From Aegilops tauschii subsp. strangulata (lineage: Eukaryota; Streptophyta; Magnoliopsida; Poales; Poaceae), in contig NC_053040.3 in NCBI RefSeq assembly GCF_002575655.3, positions 154,505,148 through 154,569,147 on the forward strand: 64,000 bases of DNA. The letters are read 5' to 3'. Shown in pieces: positions 11,437 through 23,754 of the stretch. The first letter of the stretch is position 1. Each line of letters starts with the position of its first letter. The notes beneath the pieces were generated by a model, which was not told the origin of the DNA, searched no databases, and worked only from the letters and a program-made list of their open reading frames with translations. Both the position numbers and the translations under genes were made by a program.

Positions 11437-12357
11437 TGATGAGGACATCAATACCATTGTCACACCCACAGCCCCTGCTGCTATACATACTGGACCAATT
11501 ACTAGAGCTCGTGCACGCCAATTAAATTATCAGGTACTTTCGTTTCTTGGTAATGATTCTAATGTTCATGAGAATATGATGCTGCCTAAATTGGATACAT
11601 TTGTTTTGCTTACAAATGAAGGGCCTGGCATGGATAAGAGGGATGAACACTGGAGCAAGACCAAGCATGGAGATGATGGCATGCGCAAGGGGATCGAGAA
11701 CGGAGTTACAAGTGATGATTTCAGTACTTTGAAGCCACCATAAGGAGTGCATGAAGCCTTGGACGAAATATACAAGATGCCACTTCATAAATTTCGTCCA
11801 GGGGCTATTCTAGGTGCTGCGTCACCTTATTATTGGGCCAGGCCCATGTATTTTCGAAATACTTAAGTATAGTCTGTTTTTAGAGTCCGTATGTGTGGGG
11901 AAACAAGAGTTAGGGTTGGTTTCGGACCCCTCCTCCAAGGGCCACGAAATCCCCCCTCTTCCTCCATATATACAGCCCTTAGGGCGCCGTTTAGACTTTG
12001 GCTTTTGTTTATACTAAAAGTTCGCCATAGCTGCAACTTCGCGTACTTCGTTTGTGTTCAACGACCAGACAAAGGCGTCACAGAACCCCACCTTCGTTAA
12101 TAAAGCTTTCCTCTTATATTCGCAATATCCAGATTGCAATCTCAGTTTCTTGCTTGTTCTTCGTTTGCTCGCAGGAAACAGACCCTCGTGGTCAGGTTGA
12201 TCATGCTCCGGCGTGGTCAATAACCCCTCGGAAGTTGGTTTAGCGATTGCTAAGGCGCGACGTCTCGCACGTTCGTAGTCGGATCGTCAAGGTCGACTCC
12301 CACAGAAAACGATAGTCACCATCTCATCGAAACATCGGGACACCTTCGCCTCTATCA
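11437..12357 (+). repeat. 5' LTR of Gypsy E
   Basis: 921 bp from TGATGAGGACATC to CCTCTATCA. Its first 260 bp keep an open frame for the pol C-terminus: where the 3' LTR has the stop TAA (22,915), this copy has CAA. The frame ends with TAA near 11,741. A possible TATA box (CCATATATACAG) is at about 11,964-11,975. Confidence 0.85.
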
Positions 12358-12359
12358 AG

Positions 12360-12368
12360 TGGTATCAG
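12360..12368 (+). other. Primer-binding site of Gypsy E
   Basis: TGGTATCAG lies two bases after the 5' LTR and is complementary to the 3' end of plant initiator methionine tRNA, the usual primer for such elements. The match weakens after the first nine or ten bases (ATTTCC instead of AGCC). Confidence 0.7.
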
Positions 12369-13421
12369 ATTTCCAGGTTGCTCGGTGAGATTTTACAGTT
12401 TTTCGTAGTTTAGATCGAGTTTGTTCTTCATACCTACAGTCCACGAAAAAGCCAAAAAAAATTAGGGTTAGTTCATCCTGTCCGAACCCATCTGAGCCTT
12501 TGCATAATCTTTTTTGTATTTGCTTTGTTGAATTTGCGGTTGCATCGTCGTGTCAAGTTGCTCGTCTTAGCGCCTAGTCCTTTAGAGTTTCGAGTTCTGT
12601 TCACAGGTTGTCACGTCGTCGCTGCCATATATCACCACCGCATCATCATCATCGCTGCTGCCGTATACCACCACCGCACCAACTTCATCGCCGCTGCCAT
12701 ATACCACCACTACATATTCGCCGCCAATCTGAGTCCATATACGCCACCACCTATCCACTGCCATCACGCCAATCCGAGTCCACCTGCAACATATATCCGC
12801 CACCAGTCCGAGTTCCACCAGATTCATCGCCGCCACCAGTCCGAGTTCCACCAGATTCATCTCCGCCACCAGTCCGAGTCCAGTTTCAAAAAAAACTAAG
12901 TCTGGAAAATTCTGGCTAGGCAGTTTTTAGACCATTTGTAGACTTTTTGAGAAAAAAATTGTTGCGGAGCAAAAAAAGAGGAAAAAAGTGCAAAAAAAGA
13001 AAAAAAAAGAGAAAAAAATTCAGACTATGCTCCTCCCTTGTTTACGTGCAGCGCCGTGATTTTGTTAGTGTTCTAGGCTCGCGTCTCTAGCACGGTCCAG
13101 CCTAGGACCAGCACAGTACCGCCGTTGAGTGTTTATTCAACTTTGCATCTCTGAATTGATTATTGCTGACCCTTTTTGCTACCATATTATAAGCCTTCCC
13201 AGCTCCACATACATCTACATCGTGCGTTTGACTCTCCCTGGTAATCGCTCTATCCAAGCTTTGAGAGTTTTGACTACATCGGTTGCCGATCACCGCCTGC
13301 TGCTGGGTAAGAACTGGTAAGAATTTGAGATTTGCTTGACGGATTTGTGACACCCACCACCACCACCACTTGTCAGTAGTCTGTAGGATCATATTCTTGT
13401 GTGTTTCTATTGCTGCTAACC
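12369..13421 (+). other. Untranslated leader of Gypsy E
   Basis: About 1 kb between the primer site and the gag start. It has CCACCA-rich and ATCATCAT-rich low-complexity stretches (12,600-12,880), with two near-identical 27-base units around 12,806-12,860. A long A-rich run follows at 12,940-13,020. The open frames over the CCACCA region are compositional and I do not call them genes. Confidence 0.55.
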
Positions 13422-16400
13422 ATGCTAGGATCACAAGCCGACGAGATTGACTGGGAGAACATGACGAACAAGGAGTTACATGATAAATTTCAGCAAATGA
13501 TGACTGAACAGGTGCAAGATGTGTTGAACAATTTTGAAGAGGCCATGGATAAGATAACTGGCTTTGAGAAGACGTTCGAAACAAAGCTCGATAACAAATT
13601 TAATGAAGTGCTTGCGCGTCTTCCACAACCACCACCAGATGCACCTGCCGCACCTCTACCACAACAACAACAACAACGACTACCTCCACGTCGCGAAACA
13701 GCCCTCCGCCGAGCGAGCCGTGTCCCACTTGAGCCTGGCCAAACTGTTGGTGCTGCTGTTGATACTTCTGTGGATCCTGCTGCTGATGACGAGGAGGTTG
13801 ATTATGCGGGAGATTACGAGGATGAGGTTGATCAAAATCAGAACTACGTGCAACCACCAGCACCACAACCACCAGGTCGTCCACATGCAAATAATGGCAA
13901 TGGTAGGGCTCCCCCTCAGGTACGAGATCATGACCATCTCCCTAAACTGAAATTGAATATTCCACCATTTGAGGGTAGATATGTTCCTGATATATATCTT
14001 ACGTGGGAGTTAGAAACTGAACAACGTTTTACATGTTTACAATATCCCGAGGAGAGACGTGTTACTGCTGTTGTTTGTGCTTTCACTAGTTTTGCATGTG
14101 TTTGGTGGTCTGAACATTGTAGATTATATCCTATTCCAGCTACTTGGGCTGCTTTGAAAACTGCTATGCGTACTCGTTGGGTTCCACCATATTATCAACT
14201 TGAATTACTTCAAAAATTACAGCGTTTAAGACAAGGAAAAAATTATGTAGAAGAATTTACCAGGAATTACAAACTGGCATGATTAGATGTGGTATTGTTG
14301 AGGAGAATGAAGCTATGCTTGCATGTTTTATGGGTGGATTAAATAGAGAGATTCAGTCCATTCTAGAGTATAAGGAGTATAATAATATCACTCGTTTATT
14401 CCATCTTGCTTGTAAAGCTGAACGTGAAGTGCAGGATCGACAGGCATTGGTGCGAACTAACTTTTCTGCAGGTCGATCTTCATCATGGACACCACGTGCA
14501 TCCTCTACTTCCACTGCACCAGCACCTCCATCAGGTGCCACCTCCAGCCGTGATACAAGAAAGCAGGCACAACCACCACTATCTGCCAAGAGCACACCTG
14601 CCGGGCCTGCGCAGAGCTCTTCTTCTTCCATGGCATCAACAGGGCACACAAGTGATATTATTTGTCGTCGTTGTAAGGGAAGAGGACATTTTGCGAGAGA
14701 ATGCAAATCTCAGCATGTGATGATTGCTACTAAGGATGGTGGGTATGAGTCCGCTAGTGACTATGATGAGGAGACTTTGGCTCTTATTACACATGAAGAA
14801 CATGGTGGAGATGATTCTGATCATGAGACGCAATACATGGCTACTGAAGATGCTGACAGGTATGAATGTTTAGTTGCTCAGCGTGTTTTGAGTGTGCAGG
14901 TTACACAAGCTGAGCAAAATCAGAGGCATAATTTGTTCCATACAAAGGGAGTTGTCAAGGAACGTTCTGTTCGCGTCATCATAGATGGAGGGAGCTGCAA
15001 CAACTTGGCTAGCATGGATATGGTGGAGAAGCTATCTCTCACCACAAGACCACATCCACATCCTTACTACATCCAATGGTTCAACAACAGCGGCAAGGTT
15101 AAGGTAACACGTACTGTTCGTGTGCATTTTAGTATCTCTACATATGCTGATTATGTTGATTGTGATGTGGTACCTATGCAAGCATGTTCCTTATTACTTG
15201 GTAGACCATGGCAATTTGATAAAAAATCTGTACACCATGGTAGAACCAATCAGTATACTCTTATTCATAAGGATAAAAATATTACTTTACTTCCTATGAC
15301 TCCTGATTCCATTTTGAAAGATGATATTAATAGAGCTAATAAAGCAAAACAGGAGAAAAATAAGAGTGAAAATCAGATTGTGGCAAAAGAATTTGAGCAA
15401 CAAATGAAGCCTAATACTAAACCATCTAGTGTTGCTTCTGAAATTAAATTGAAAAGTGCATGTTTACTTGCCACCAAATCTGATATTGATGAGCTAGATT
15501 TTAGCAAATCTGTTTGCTATGCTTTTGTGTGCAAAGAGGCATTATTTTCATTCGAGGACGTGCCTTCCTCTTTGCCCCCTGCTGCCACTAACATTTTGCA
15601 GGAGTTCGCTGACGTCTTCCCACAAGACGTGCCACCGGGATTACCACCTATTCGAGGGATTGAGCATCAAATTGACTTAATTCTCGGTGCATCGTTACCC
15701 AACCGTGCACCATACCGTACCAATCCAGAGGAGACGAAGGAGATTATGCGTCAAGTACAAGAGCTGCTCGACAAAGGTTATATACACGAATCCCTTAGTC
15801 CTTGTGCAGTTCCTATCATTTTAGTGTCGAAAAAGGATGGTACGTCGCGTATGTGCGTTGATTGTAGAGGCCTTAATAATATTACTATTCGTTATCATCA
15901 TCCTATTCCTAGGCTAGATGATATGCTTGATGAATTGAGTGGCTCTACAATATTCTCCAAAGTTGATTTGCATAGTGGATACCATCAAATTCGTATGAAA
16001 TTGGGAGATGAATGGAAAACAGCATTTAAAACTAAGTGTGGATTATATGAGTGGTTAGTCATGCCTTTTGGGTTAACTAATGCACCTAGTACTTTCATGA
16101 GATTAATGAACGAAGTTTTATGTGCTTTCATTGGACGATTTGTGGTAGTTTACTTTGATGACATATTGATTTATAGCAAATCTTTGGAGGAACATTTGGA
16201 ACATTTACGTGCCGTTTTTATTGCTCTACGTGATGCACGTTTGTTTGGTAACCTTGGGAAGTGCACCTTTTGCACCGACCGAGTATCTTTTCTTGGCTAT
16301 GTTGTTACTCCACAGGGAATTGAAGTTGATAAAGCCAAGATTGAAGCTATTGAGAGTTGGCCGCAGCCCAAAACGGTCACACAAATGAGGAGTTTCCTTG

Positions 16401-19400
16401 GCCTCACTGGTTTCTATAGGCGTTTTGTGAGAGATTTCAGCACCATTGCTGCACCTCTCAACGACCTTACAAAGAAGGATGTGCCTTTTGTTTGGGGTAC
16501 CGCACAGGAAGAAGCCTTCACGGTATTGAAAGATAAGTTGACACATGCTCCTTTACTCCAACTTCCTGATTTTAATAAGACTTTTGAGCTTGAATGTGAT
16601 GCTAGTGGAATTGGATTAGGAGGTGTGTTATTACAAGATGGCAAACCTGTTGCATACTTTTCTGAAAAATTGAGTGGGCCTAGTCTGAACTATTCTACTT
16701 ATGATAAAGAATTATATGCTCTTGTTCGGACCTTAGAAACATGGCAACATTATTGTAACGCCCACGATGCGGCTATATCTCCCACGTGTCGAGGCACGAC
16801 TTAGAGGCATAACCGCATAGTGGTTTTGTCGCAAGAAGGGTCATCTTCACACAATCCCATGTAATGAACAAGAATGGGATAACGAGAGTTGGCTTACAAT
16901 CGCCACTTCACACAATACATAATTATAATTCATACATCAACCAAAATCCACACATATAGACCGACTACGGTCAAAATCCAAATGAAAATAAGATAACCCC
17001 AAATGCTAGATCCCCGATCGTCCCAACTGGGATCCACTACTGATCATCAGGAAAAGACACATAGTAACGACCACGTTCCTCATCGAATTCCCACTTGAGG
17101 TCGATCTCATCATCTGCACTGGCATCGTCGGCACCTGCAACTGTTTTGGTAGAATCTGTGAGTCACGAGGACTCAGCAATCTCACACCCGCGAGATCAAG
17201 ACTATTTAAGCTTATAGGAAAGGATGGTGTAACAAGGTGGAGCTGCAGCAGGCACTAAGCATATATGGTGGCTAACATATGCAAAAGAGAGCGAGAAGAG
17301 AAGCAGCGGAACGGTCGCGAAGCTAGAAATGATCAAGAAGTGATCCTGAACTCCTACTTACATCATTCATAACTCAAACCGTGTTCACCTCCCGGACTCC
17401 GCCGAGAAGAGACCATCACGGCTACACACACGGTTGATGTATTTTACTTAAGTCAAGTGACAAGTTCTCTACAACCGGACATTAACAATTTCCCTTCTGC
17501 CTCATAACCGCGAGCACGGCTTTCGAAAGATAATACCCTGCAGGGGTGTCCCAACTTAGCCCATCATAAGCTCTCACGATCAATGAAGGATAAACCTTCT
17601 CCCAGGAAGACCCGGTCAGTCTCGGAATCCCGGTTTACAAGACATTTCGACAATGGTAAAACAAGACCAGCAAGACCACCCGCTGTGCCGACAAATCCCG
17701 ATAGGAGCTGCACATATCTCGTTCTCAGGGCACACCGGATAAGCTAAGCGTACAGGTACCAACGTAACCCAAGTTGCCAAGGGATGATCCCGCACGGTGC
17801 TCTAGTTTGGACCAACACTCGGAGGAGCACTGGCCCGGGGGTTAAAATAAAGATGACCCTCGGGCTCGCGAAAACCCAGGGGAAAAGGCTTAGGTGGCAA
17901 ATGGTAAAACCAAGGTTGGGCCTTGCTGGAGGAGTTTTAATCAAGGCGAACTGTCAAGGGGGTCCCATAAATCACCCAACCGCATAAGGAATGCAAACTC
18001 AAGGAACACAATACCGGTAAGACGGAAACTAGGGCGGCAAGAGTGGAACAAAACACCAGGCATAAGGCCGAGCCTTCCACCCTTTACCAAATATATAGAT
18101 GCATTAATTAAATAAGAGATATTGTGATATCCCAAAATATCCATGTTCCAACATGGAACCAACTTCAACTTCACCTGCAACTAGCAACGCTATAAGAAGG
18201 GCTGAGCAAAAGCGGTAACTTAGCCAAACAACGGTTTGCTAGGAAAGGATGCTTAGAGGCTGGACATGGCAATATGGGAGGCATGATATAGCAAGTGGTA
18301 GGTATCGCAGCATAGCAATAGAACGAATAACTAGCAAAGCAAAGATAGAAGTGATTTCGAGGGTATGGTCATCTTGCCTGCAAGGTTCTCAGAGTTGTCG
18401 AAAGCTTGATCCTCGTAAGCGTACTCAACAGGTTCCTCGTTCATGAACTCGTCTCCTGGCTCTACCCACAACAAGAACACAAGCAAACGGAACCACAATC
18501 AATCACGGGAAATGCACAAGCAACATGATGCAAAACATGAATGATATGCGAGATGGGATATGCGATGCATATGCGTGCTCCGGAAGGAAAATGATGAATA
18601 AGGTAGTAACTTGGCAAACCAAGCATGACACTGGAAAGATGAGATGATTTCGGTTGAAATCGATATAAAGATCACCGGAAACGGATGCACGGTTTGCAAA
18701 TGGCAAGCAAAACAAGAATGACACGAATCTGCGATTAACAGCATGATAGCACTTCGAATACATCAAGAAACTATGCTACAGCACTCCAACATAGCAACAA
18801 AGCATATGACAGTAATCTACAGGAGATGCTTGACAAAAGATGAACATGGAGCTACGGCTAGATCACAACATAACAGGCTCAAACAAGCATGGCAAAAGTG
18901 CAAAAGAAATCAGGTTCACAGACTTGGTGAAATTACTGGACATGCCTGAAACAGCATCAGGTAGCAATGTTCAGAGTACGAAATCAACATGCTACAGGAA
19001 CTTAACATGGCAAAACAAGGCATGGCAGTATTCTACTAAATGCATATGACAAAAGTTCCTTACTGACCATAAGCCAAAAAGGACCAGAAGATATGATGGC
19101 AACCATGTAAACATAGCAAGTTCGTTAACAGGTTTCAGACTTAGCAGAAAATAGAGCATGGCAGAAACAGACATTATGAGGGCATCTTGGTGAGCTTGAC
19201 ACACTCACCACAAAGCAATGCATGACAAAAAAATCATACGTACAGCAATATGGCATGTTTATGAAGCTATCCATGGCAAGAGCAAATACATAGCATGTAT
19301 GAAACAACTACAACAAGCTTGACAAAATTGAATATCATGTTAGCAATCTGCCAGAAATATTTTATAGCAAAAGTAGAGCAAGATTGAGTCATGCTATGGC

Positions 19401-19516
19401 ACTCCATAATTGCAAACAAGGGCATGAATGGATCAATTACAAAAATATCTACAAAACACCCTTACTGAACATCTCCAAAATAAGCATGGATCTCTCTGTA
19501 GCCACATGGATACATG

Positions 19517-19865
19517 TAGTCCTGGCCATCTCAGGCCCGGCCCTGTCGGCCCATCCAGGTCCGGCCCTAAAATCCAGGGCCTAGGCCCGATGGGCTTGCC
19601 CGTGGGCCGGGCTTGGGCCTGAGTTTTGAGCCCACCAGCAGGGCCTGGACGGGCTTGGGCTTGGCATATTGGCATTTTAAGGAAGAGGCCCGGCCCATGG
19701 CCCTAAGCCCTAAGGGCTTTTCAGGGCTTTTTACTGGATGGGCCGGGCTTGGGCTTGAAAAGTAGGCCCGATGGTAGGGCTTGGGAGGGTCTGGGCCTCT
19801 TTTTTGTCGTGGGCTTTTTTAGGCCCGGCCCAAGCCCAGCCCGGCCCGGCTCATGGCCAGATATA
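19517..19865. mobile_element. GGGCC-rich hAT-like MITE
   Basis: 349 bp with a perfect 8-bp duplication GATACATG on both sides (19,509-19,516 and 19,866-19,873). Ends are TAGTCCTGGCCAT and, inverted, TATATCTGGCCAT. The interior is made of GGGCTTGGGC and GGCCCGGCCC runs. An 8-bp duplication with TA...-type ends is typical of the hAT superfamily. It has no coding capacity; the Gly/Pro/Arg-rich frames across it follow from composition. Confidence 0.75.
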
Positions 19866-20339
19866 GATACATGGCAACAAAATAACAGCAGTCACAGACT
19901 TAGAGAAATCACTAAGTCACTGAAATCAGAAACATCACGAAGCCTAGTTTGCATGCTTGTGCTAGTCACCACAGAGATCACAAAAATACATGGCATATAC
20001 TTCTGTAAAGATGGCATGTCATACATCAAAACACATGTAGAGCTCATGCCCATAAGATGCACAGATTAAATGCAACAAAAATAACAAATCCTCATGTTCT
20101 GATAAGTAACAGCAGATAACAGCAACTAGCACTCTTGCACCAGGGATTTGGGCATCAAGATAGACTCAAATGACCATGGTGCAATGGAACAAAATGAAGA
20201 GCATCACGAGACGAACATTTCGATATATTACACGCGCGAAACGGAGCTATATGCAGAGAGTTATGATGCGATGAACAGGTGCATGTACTATGAAAGATAA
20301 AGGACAGAATATTTCGGGGGAAAGAAAAATCAACCCTCG

Positions 20340-20826
20340 TTCTCAGATCCGATCGGGCCGAGCTCGGGGATGGCTCGCCGGAGCTGGTGCTGCCCGCCGG
20401 AGCGAGGGAGGACGACGGAGGAGATGGAGAGGAAGGCCGGGGCTCGGGGACGACCGGCGACGGGAGGAGGAGAGGGCGACGACGCGGTGGAGGAGCGGCG
20501 ACGGCCGCGGTCGCCGGCGGGTGCGGCGGCGGCGTTGGACGGCGGCGGCGCCGGCGACGTAGGGCGGCGAGGCGGTGGGGTGCGGCGGCGCCGGCGGAGG
20601 AGATGGAGGCGCGCGCGGGGGCGCGGGATCTGGGCCGGGAGCGCCTCCCGCGGGCCTCGCGGGCTCGCGCGGCGTACGGGCGGCGGGCTCGGCCACATGG
20701 CAGCGCGGGATTCGCGCGGGGCGGCAGCGGGATCCGTCCGGCAGCGACCGGACGTGTCCGGCGGCGACGGGAGGAGCTTTCTAGGTTTTCATCTGTGATA
20801 TGGACGGGGGAGGCACATATTTATAG
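20340..20826 (-). promoter_or_regulatory. TATA box and GC-rich leader of the 4.6-kb LTR-like element
   Basis: CTATAAATATG on the minus strand (20,816-20,826) is followed by about 480 bp that are extremely GC-rich. Frames are open on both strands here and encode only Arg/Pro/Ala-rich strings, so I read this as an untranslated leader, not a gene. GC content drops sharply on either side. Confidence 0.4.
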
Positions 20827-22819
20827 GTAGAGGGAGCTAGGAGACTCCAAATGGAGTGTGGTTTTCGCCCACACGATCGTGATCGAACGACCGAGAGCAT
20901 GGAGGTGAGTTAGAGGGTATTTTGGCTGTTTAGAGAGGGGTTTTGCTGCAACACACAAAAGGACTTTGCGGTTACCCGGTTAACCGTTGGAGTACCAAAC
21001 GACCTCCAAATGGAACGAAACTTGACCGGTGGTCTACCGGTGGTATACCAAGGCCACTTGACAAGACTCGGTCCATTCCGAGAACGTTTAACACCCGCTC
21101 ACGAAAAGAAACAAGAGGGGTGCGCCGGAGGAGGTAGGAGTGCCGGATTGCGAAACGGACAACGTGAAAATGCTCGGATGCATGAGACGAACACGTATGC
21201 AAATGAGATGCACAGATTACATGATATGAGATGCATGACATGAACAAAATGCAAAACGAAAAACAAAACCCGACCACGAAGGGAAAATCATAACACATAG
21301 CCGAAAATGGCAAGAGTCAAAGTTACAAATATGGAAAGTTACATCCGGGGTGTTACAATTATTTATGGCCCAGGGAATTTGTTATACATTCTGATCATGA
21401 ATCTTTGAAACACATTAAAAGTCAAGCAAAACTGAACCGTAGACATGCTAAATGGGTTGAATTCATTGAGACTTTCCCTTATGTCATTAAACACAAGAAG
21501 GGTAAAGAAAATGTTATTGCTGATGCATTGTCTCGTCGTTATACTATGTTTTCACAACTTGATTTTAAAATATTTGGTTTGGAGACCATCAAAGATCAAT
21601 ATGTGCATGATGCTGAATTTAAAGATGTCTTGCAGAATTGTAAGGAAGGGAGAACTTGGAACAAGTTCATCGTTAACGATGGATTTGTGTTTCGTGCTAA
21701 CAAGCTATGTATTCCAGCTAGCTCCGTTCGTCTTTTGTTGTCGCAGGAGGCGCATGGAGGAGGATTAATGGGACACTTTGGCGTGAAGAAGACGGAGGAT
21801 ATACTTGCTACACATTTCTTTTGGCCAAAGATGAGACGGGATGTTGAGCGTTTTGTTGCACGCTGCACTACATGTCAAAAAGCTAAGTGATGACTCAATC
21901 CTCATGGTTTGTATATGCCTTTACCTGTACCTAGTGTTCCTTGGGAGGATATATCTATGGACTTTGTTTTAGGTTTACCTCGGACAAAGAAGGGGAGGGA
22001 TAGCATATTTGTTGTCGTGGATAGATTTTCGAAAATGGCACACTTTATACCATGTCATAAAAAGCGATGATGTTGTTAATGTTGCTGATTTGTTCTTTCG
22101 TGAAATTATTCGCTTGCATGGTGTGCCAAATACTATTGTTTCAGATCATGATACTAAATTTCTTAGCCACTTTTGGAGATGTTTATGGGCTAAGTTGGGG
22201 GCTAAACTTCTTTTTAGTACTACTTGTCACCCCCAAACTGATGGACAAACTGAAGTAGTCAATAGAACATTGTCTACTATGCTTAGGGCTGTTTTGAAGA
22301 ATAATAAGAAAATGTGGGAAGAATGCTTGCCTCATATTGAATTTGCTTATAATCGTTCATTGCATTCTACTACTAAGATGTGCCCTTTTGAAATTGTGTA
22401 TGGTTTCCTACCTCGTGCACCTATTGATTTGTTGCCTCTTCCATCTTCGGAGAAGGTTAATTTTGATGCTAAAGAACGTGCTGAATTGATTTTAAAAATG
22501 CATGAGTTAACTAAGGAAAACATTGAGCGTATGAATGCTAAATATAAACTTGCTGGAGATAAGGGTAGAAAACATGTTGTGTTTGCACCTGGAGATCTTG
22601 TTTGGTTACATTTACGTAAGGATAGATTTCCTAATTTGCGCAAATCAAAACTAATGCCACGTGTTGATGGTCCTTTTAAGGTGTTAGAGAAAATAAATGA
22701 TAATGCATATAAACTTGAGTTGCCTGCAGATTTTGGGGTTAGTCCCACTTTTAACGTTGCAGATTTGAAGCCTTATTTGGGTGAGGAAGATGAGCTTCCG
22801 TCGAGGACAACTTCATTTC

Positions 22820-22832
22820 AAGAAGGGGAGGA
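22820..22832 (+). other. Polypurine tract of Gypsy E
   Basis: AGAAGGGGAGGA directly precedes the 3' LTR and would prime plus-strand synthesis. It is also coding: the pol frame reads straight through it (QEGEDD). Confidence 0.7.
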
Positions 22833-23754
22833 TGATAAGGACATTAATACCATTGTTACACCCACAGCCCCTGCTGCTATACATACTGGACCAATTACTA
22901 GAGCTCGCGCACGCTAATTAAATTATCAGGTACTTTCATTTCTTGGTAATGATTCTAATGTTCATGAGAATATGATGCTGCCTAAATTGGATACATTTGT
23001 TTTGCTTACAAATGAAGGGGCTGGCATGGATAAGAGGGATGAACACTGGAGCAAGACCAAGCATGGAGATGATGGCATACGCAAGGGGATCAAGAACAGA
23101 GTTACAAGTGATGATTTTAGGACTTTGAAGCCACCATAAGGAGTGCATGAAGCCTTGGACGAAATATACAAGATGCCACTTCATAAATTTCGTCCAGAGG
23201 CTATTCTAGGTGATGCGTCACCTTATTATTGGGCCAGGCCCATGTATTTTCGAAATACTTAAGTATAGTCTGTTTTTAGAGTCCGTATGTGTGGGGAAAC
23301 AAGAGTTAGGGTTGGTTTCGGACCCCTCCTCTAAGGGCCACGAAATCCCCCCCTCTTCCTCCATATATACAGCCCTTAGGGCGTCGTTTAGACTTTGGGT
23401 TTTGTTTAGACTAAAAGTTCGCCATAGCTGCAACTTCGCGTACTTCGTTTGTGTTCAACGACCAGACAAAGGCGTCACAAAACCCCACCTTCATTAATAA
23501 AGTTTTCCTCTTATATTCGCAATATCCAGATTGCAATCTCAGTTTCTTGCTTGTTCTTCGTTTGCTCGCAGGAAACAGACCCTCGTGGTCAGGTTGATCG
23601 TGCTCCGGCGTGGTCAATAACCCCTCGGAAGTTGGTTTAGCGATTGCTAAGGCGCGACGTCTCGCACGTTCGTAGTCGGATCGTCAAGGTCGACTCCCAC
23701 AGAAAACGATAGTCACCATCTCATCGAAACATCGGGACACCTTCGCCTCTATCA
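22833..23754 (+). repeat. 3' LTR of Gypsy E
   Basis: 922 bp, TGATAAGGACATT to CCTCTATCA, collinear with 11,437-12,357. It differs from that copy by scattered single substitutions and one added C. Most differences I noticed are transitions. Confidence 0.85.

Larger units (their letters stand above)
16754..21357 (-). mobile_element. 4.6-kb non-coding insertion, probable large solo LTR
   Basis: The element sits in the RNase H region of Gypsy E, flanked by a perfect 5-bp duplication ATTAT (16,749-16,753 and 21,358-21,362). Its ends are TGTAACGCCC and, inverted, TGTAACACCC, so it has TG...CA termini within a longer imperfect inverted repeat. No gag, pol or transposase frame was seen. A minus-strand TATA box at 20,817-20,826 and a GC-rich region behind it look like LTR promoter and leader. 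A lone LTR of 4-5 kb would fit a Sukkula- or Erika-type Gypsy family; that name is from memory. An alternative is a non-autonomous TIR transposon with 5-bp duplication. Confidence 0.65.
13422..22917 (+). pseudogene. Gag-pol of Gypsy E, interrupted
   Basis: The polyprotein begins at ATG 13,422. Gag runs to about 14,700 and ends with a CCHC knuckle ([14 protein letters not shown]). Protease (IIDGGS) is at about 14,980, reverse transcriptase with YFDD at about 16,150, then RNase H. Integrase has an HHCC finger (21,750-21,885) and a catalytic core, and the C-terminus reaches toward the 3' LTR. Visible lesions are four. A one-base loss near 14,257 puts gag and pol in different frames. A 4.6-kb insertion cuts RNase H at 16,754. 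Two successive UGA codons lie at 21,889-21,894, just after the integrase finger. A one-base frameshift falls near 22,055 in the core. The frame at 22,009-22,917 stops at TAA inside the 3' LTR. Without the insertion gag and pol would have been one frame, as in chromoviruses. I do not see a typical chromodomain before the LTR. Confidence 0.85.
11437..23754 (+). mobile_element. Gypsy element E (chromovirus, CRM-like)
   Basis: A complete plus-strand element with two LTRs (11,437-12,357 and 22,833-23,754), primer site, gag-pol and polypurine tract. It is inserted in the 3' non-coding part of Gypsy C. The five bases left of the 5' LTR are CGATG and those right of the 3' LTR are TGGTG, so the target duplication is imperfect (3 of 5). 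By eye the LTRs differ at roughly two dozen sites. The pol frame reaches into the LTR, a feature described for the CRM clade of chromoviruses, and the LTR length also fits. Naming it Cereba- or Quinta-like would be a guess. Confidence 0.8.

Noticed and set aside
12525..12919. His/Pro- and Ile-rich frames on both strands
   Set aside because: They follow from the CCACCA and ATCATC low-complexity leader of Gypsy E and have no family resemblance.
20290..20830. Several overlapping frames of 69-147 codons on both strands
   Set aside because: Extreme GC content, only Arg/Gly/Pro/Ala-rich products and no start context; treated as leader of the 4.6-kb LTR-like element.
11437..23754. CACTA-type DNA transposons were considered for the large insertions
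   Set aside because: No CACTA termini or 3-bp duplications were found at any of the insertion borders read.
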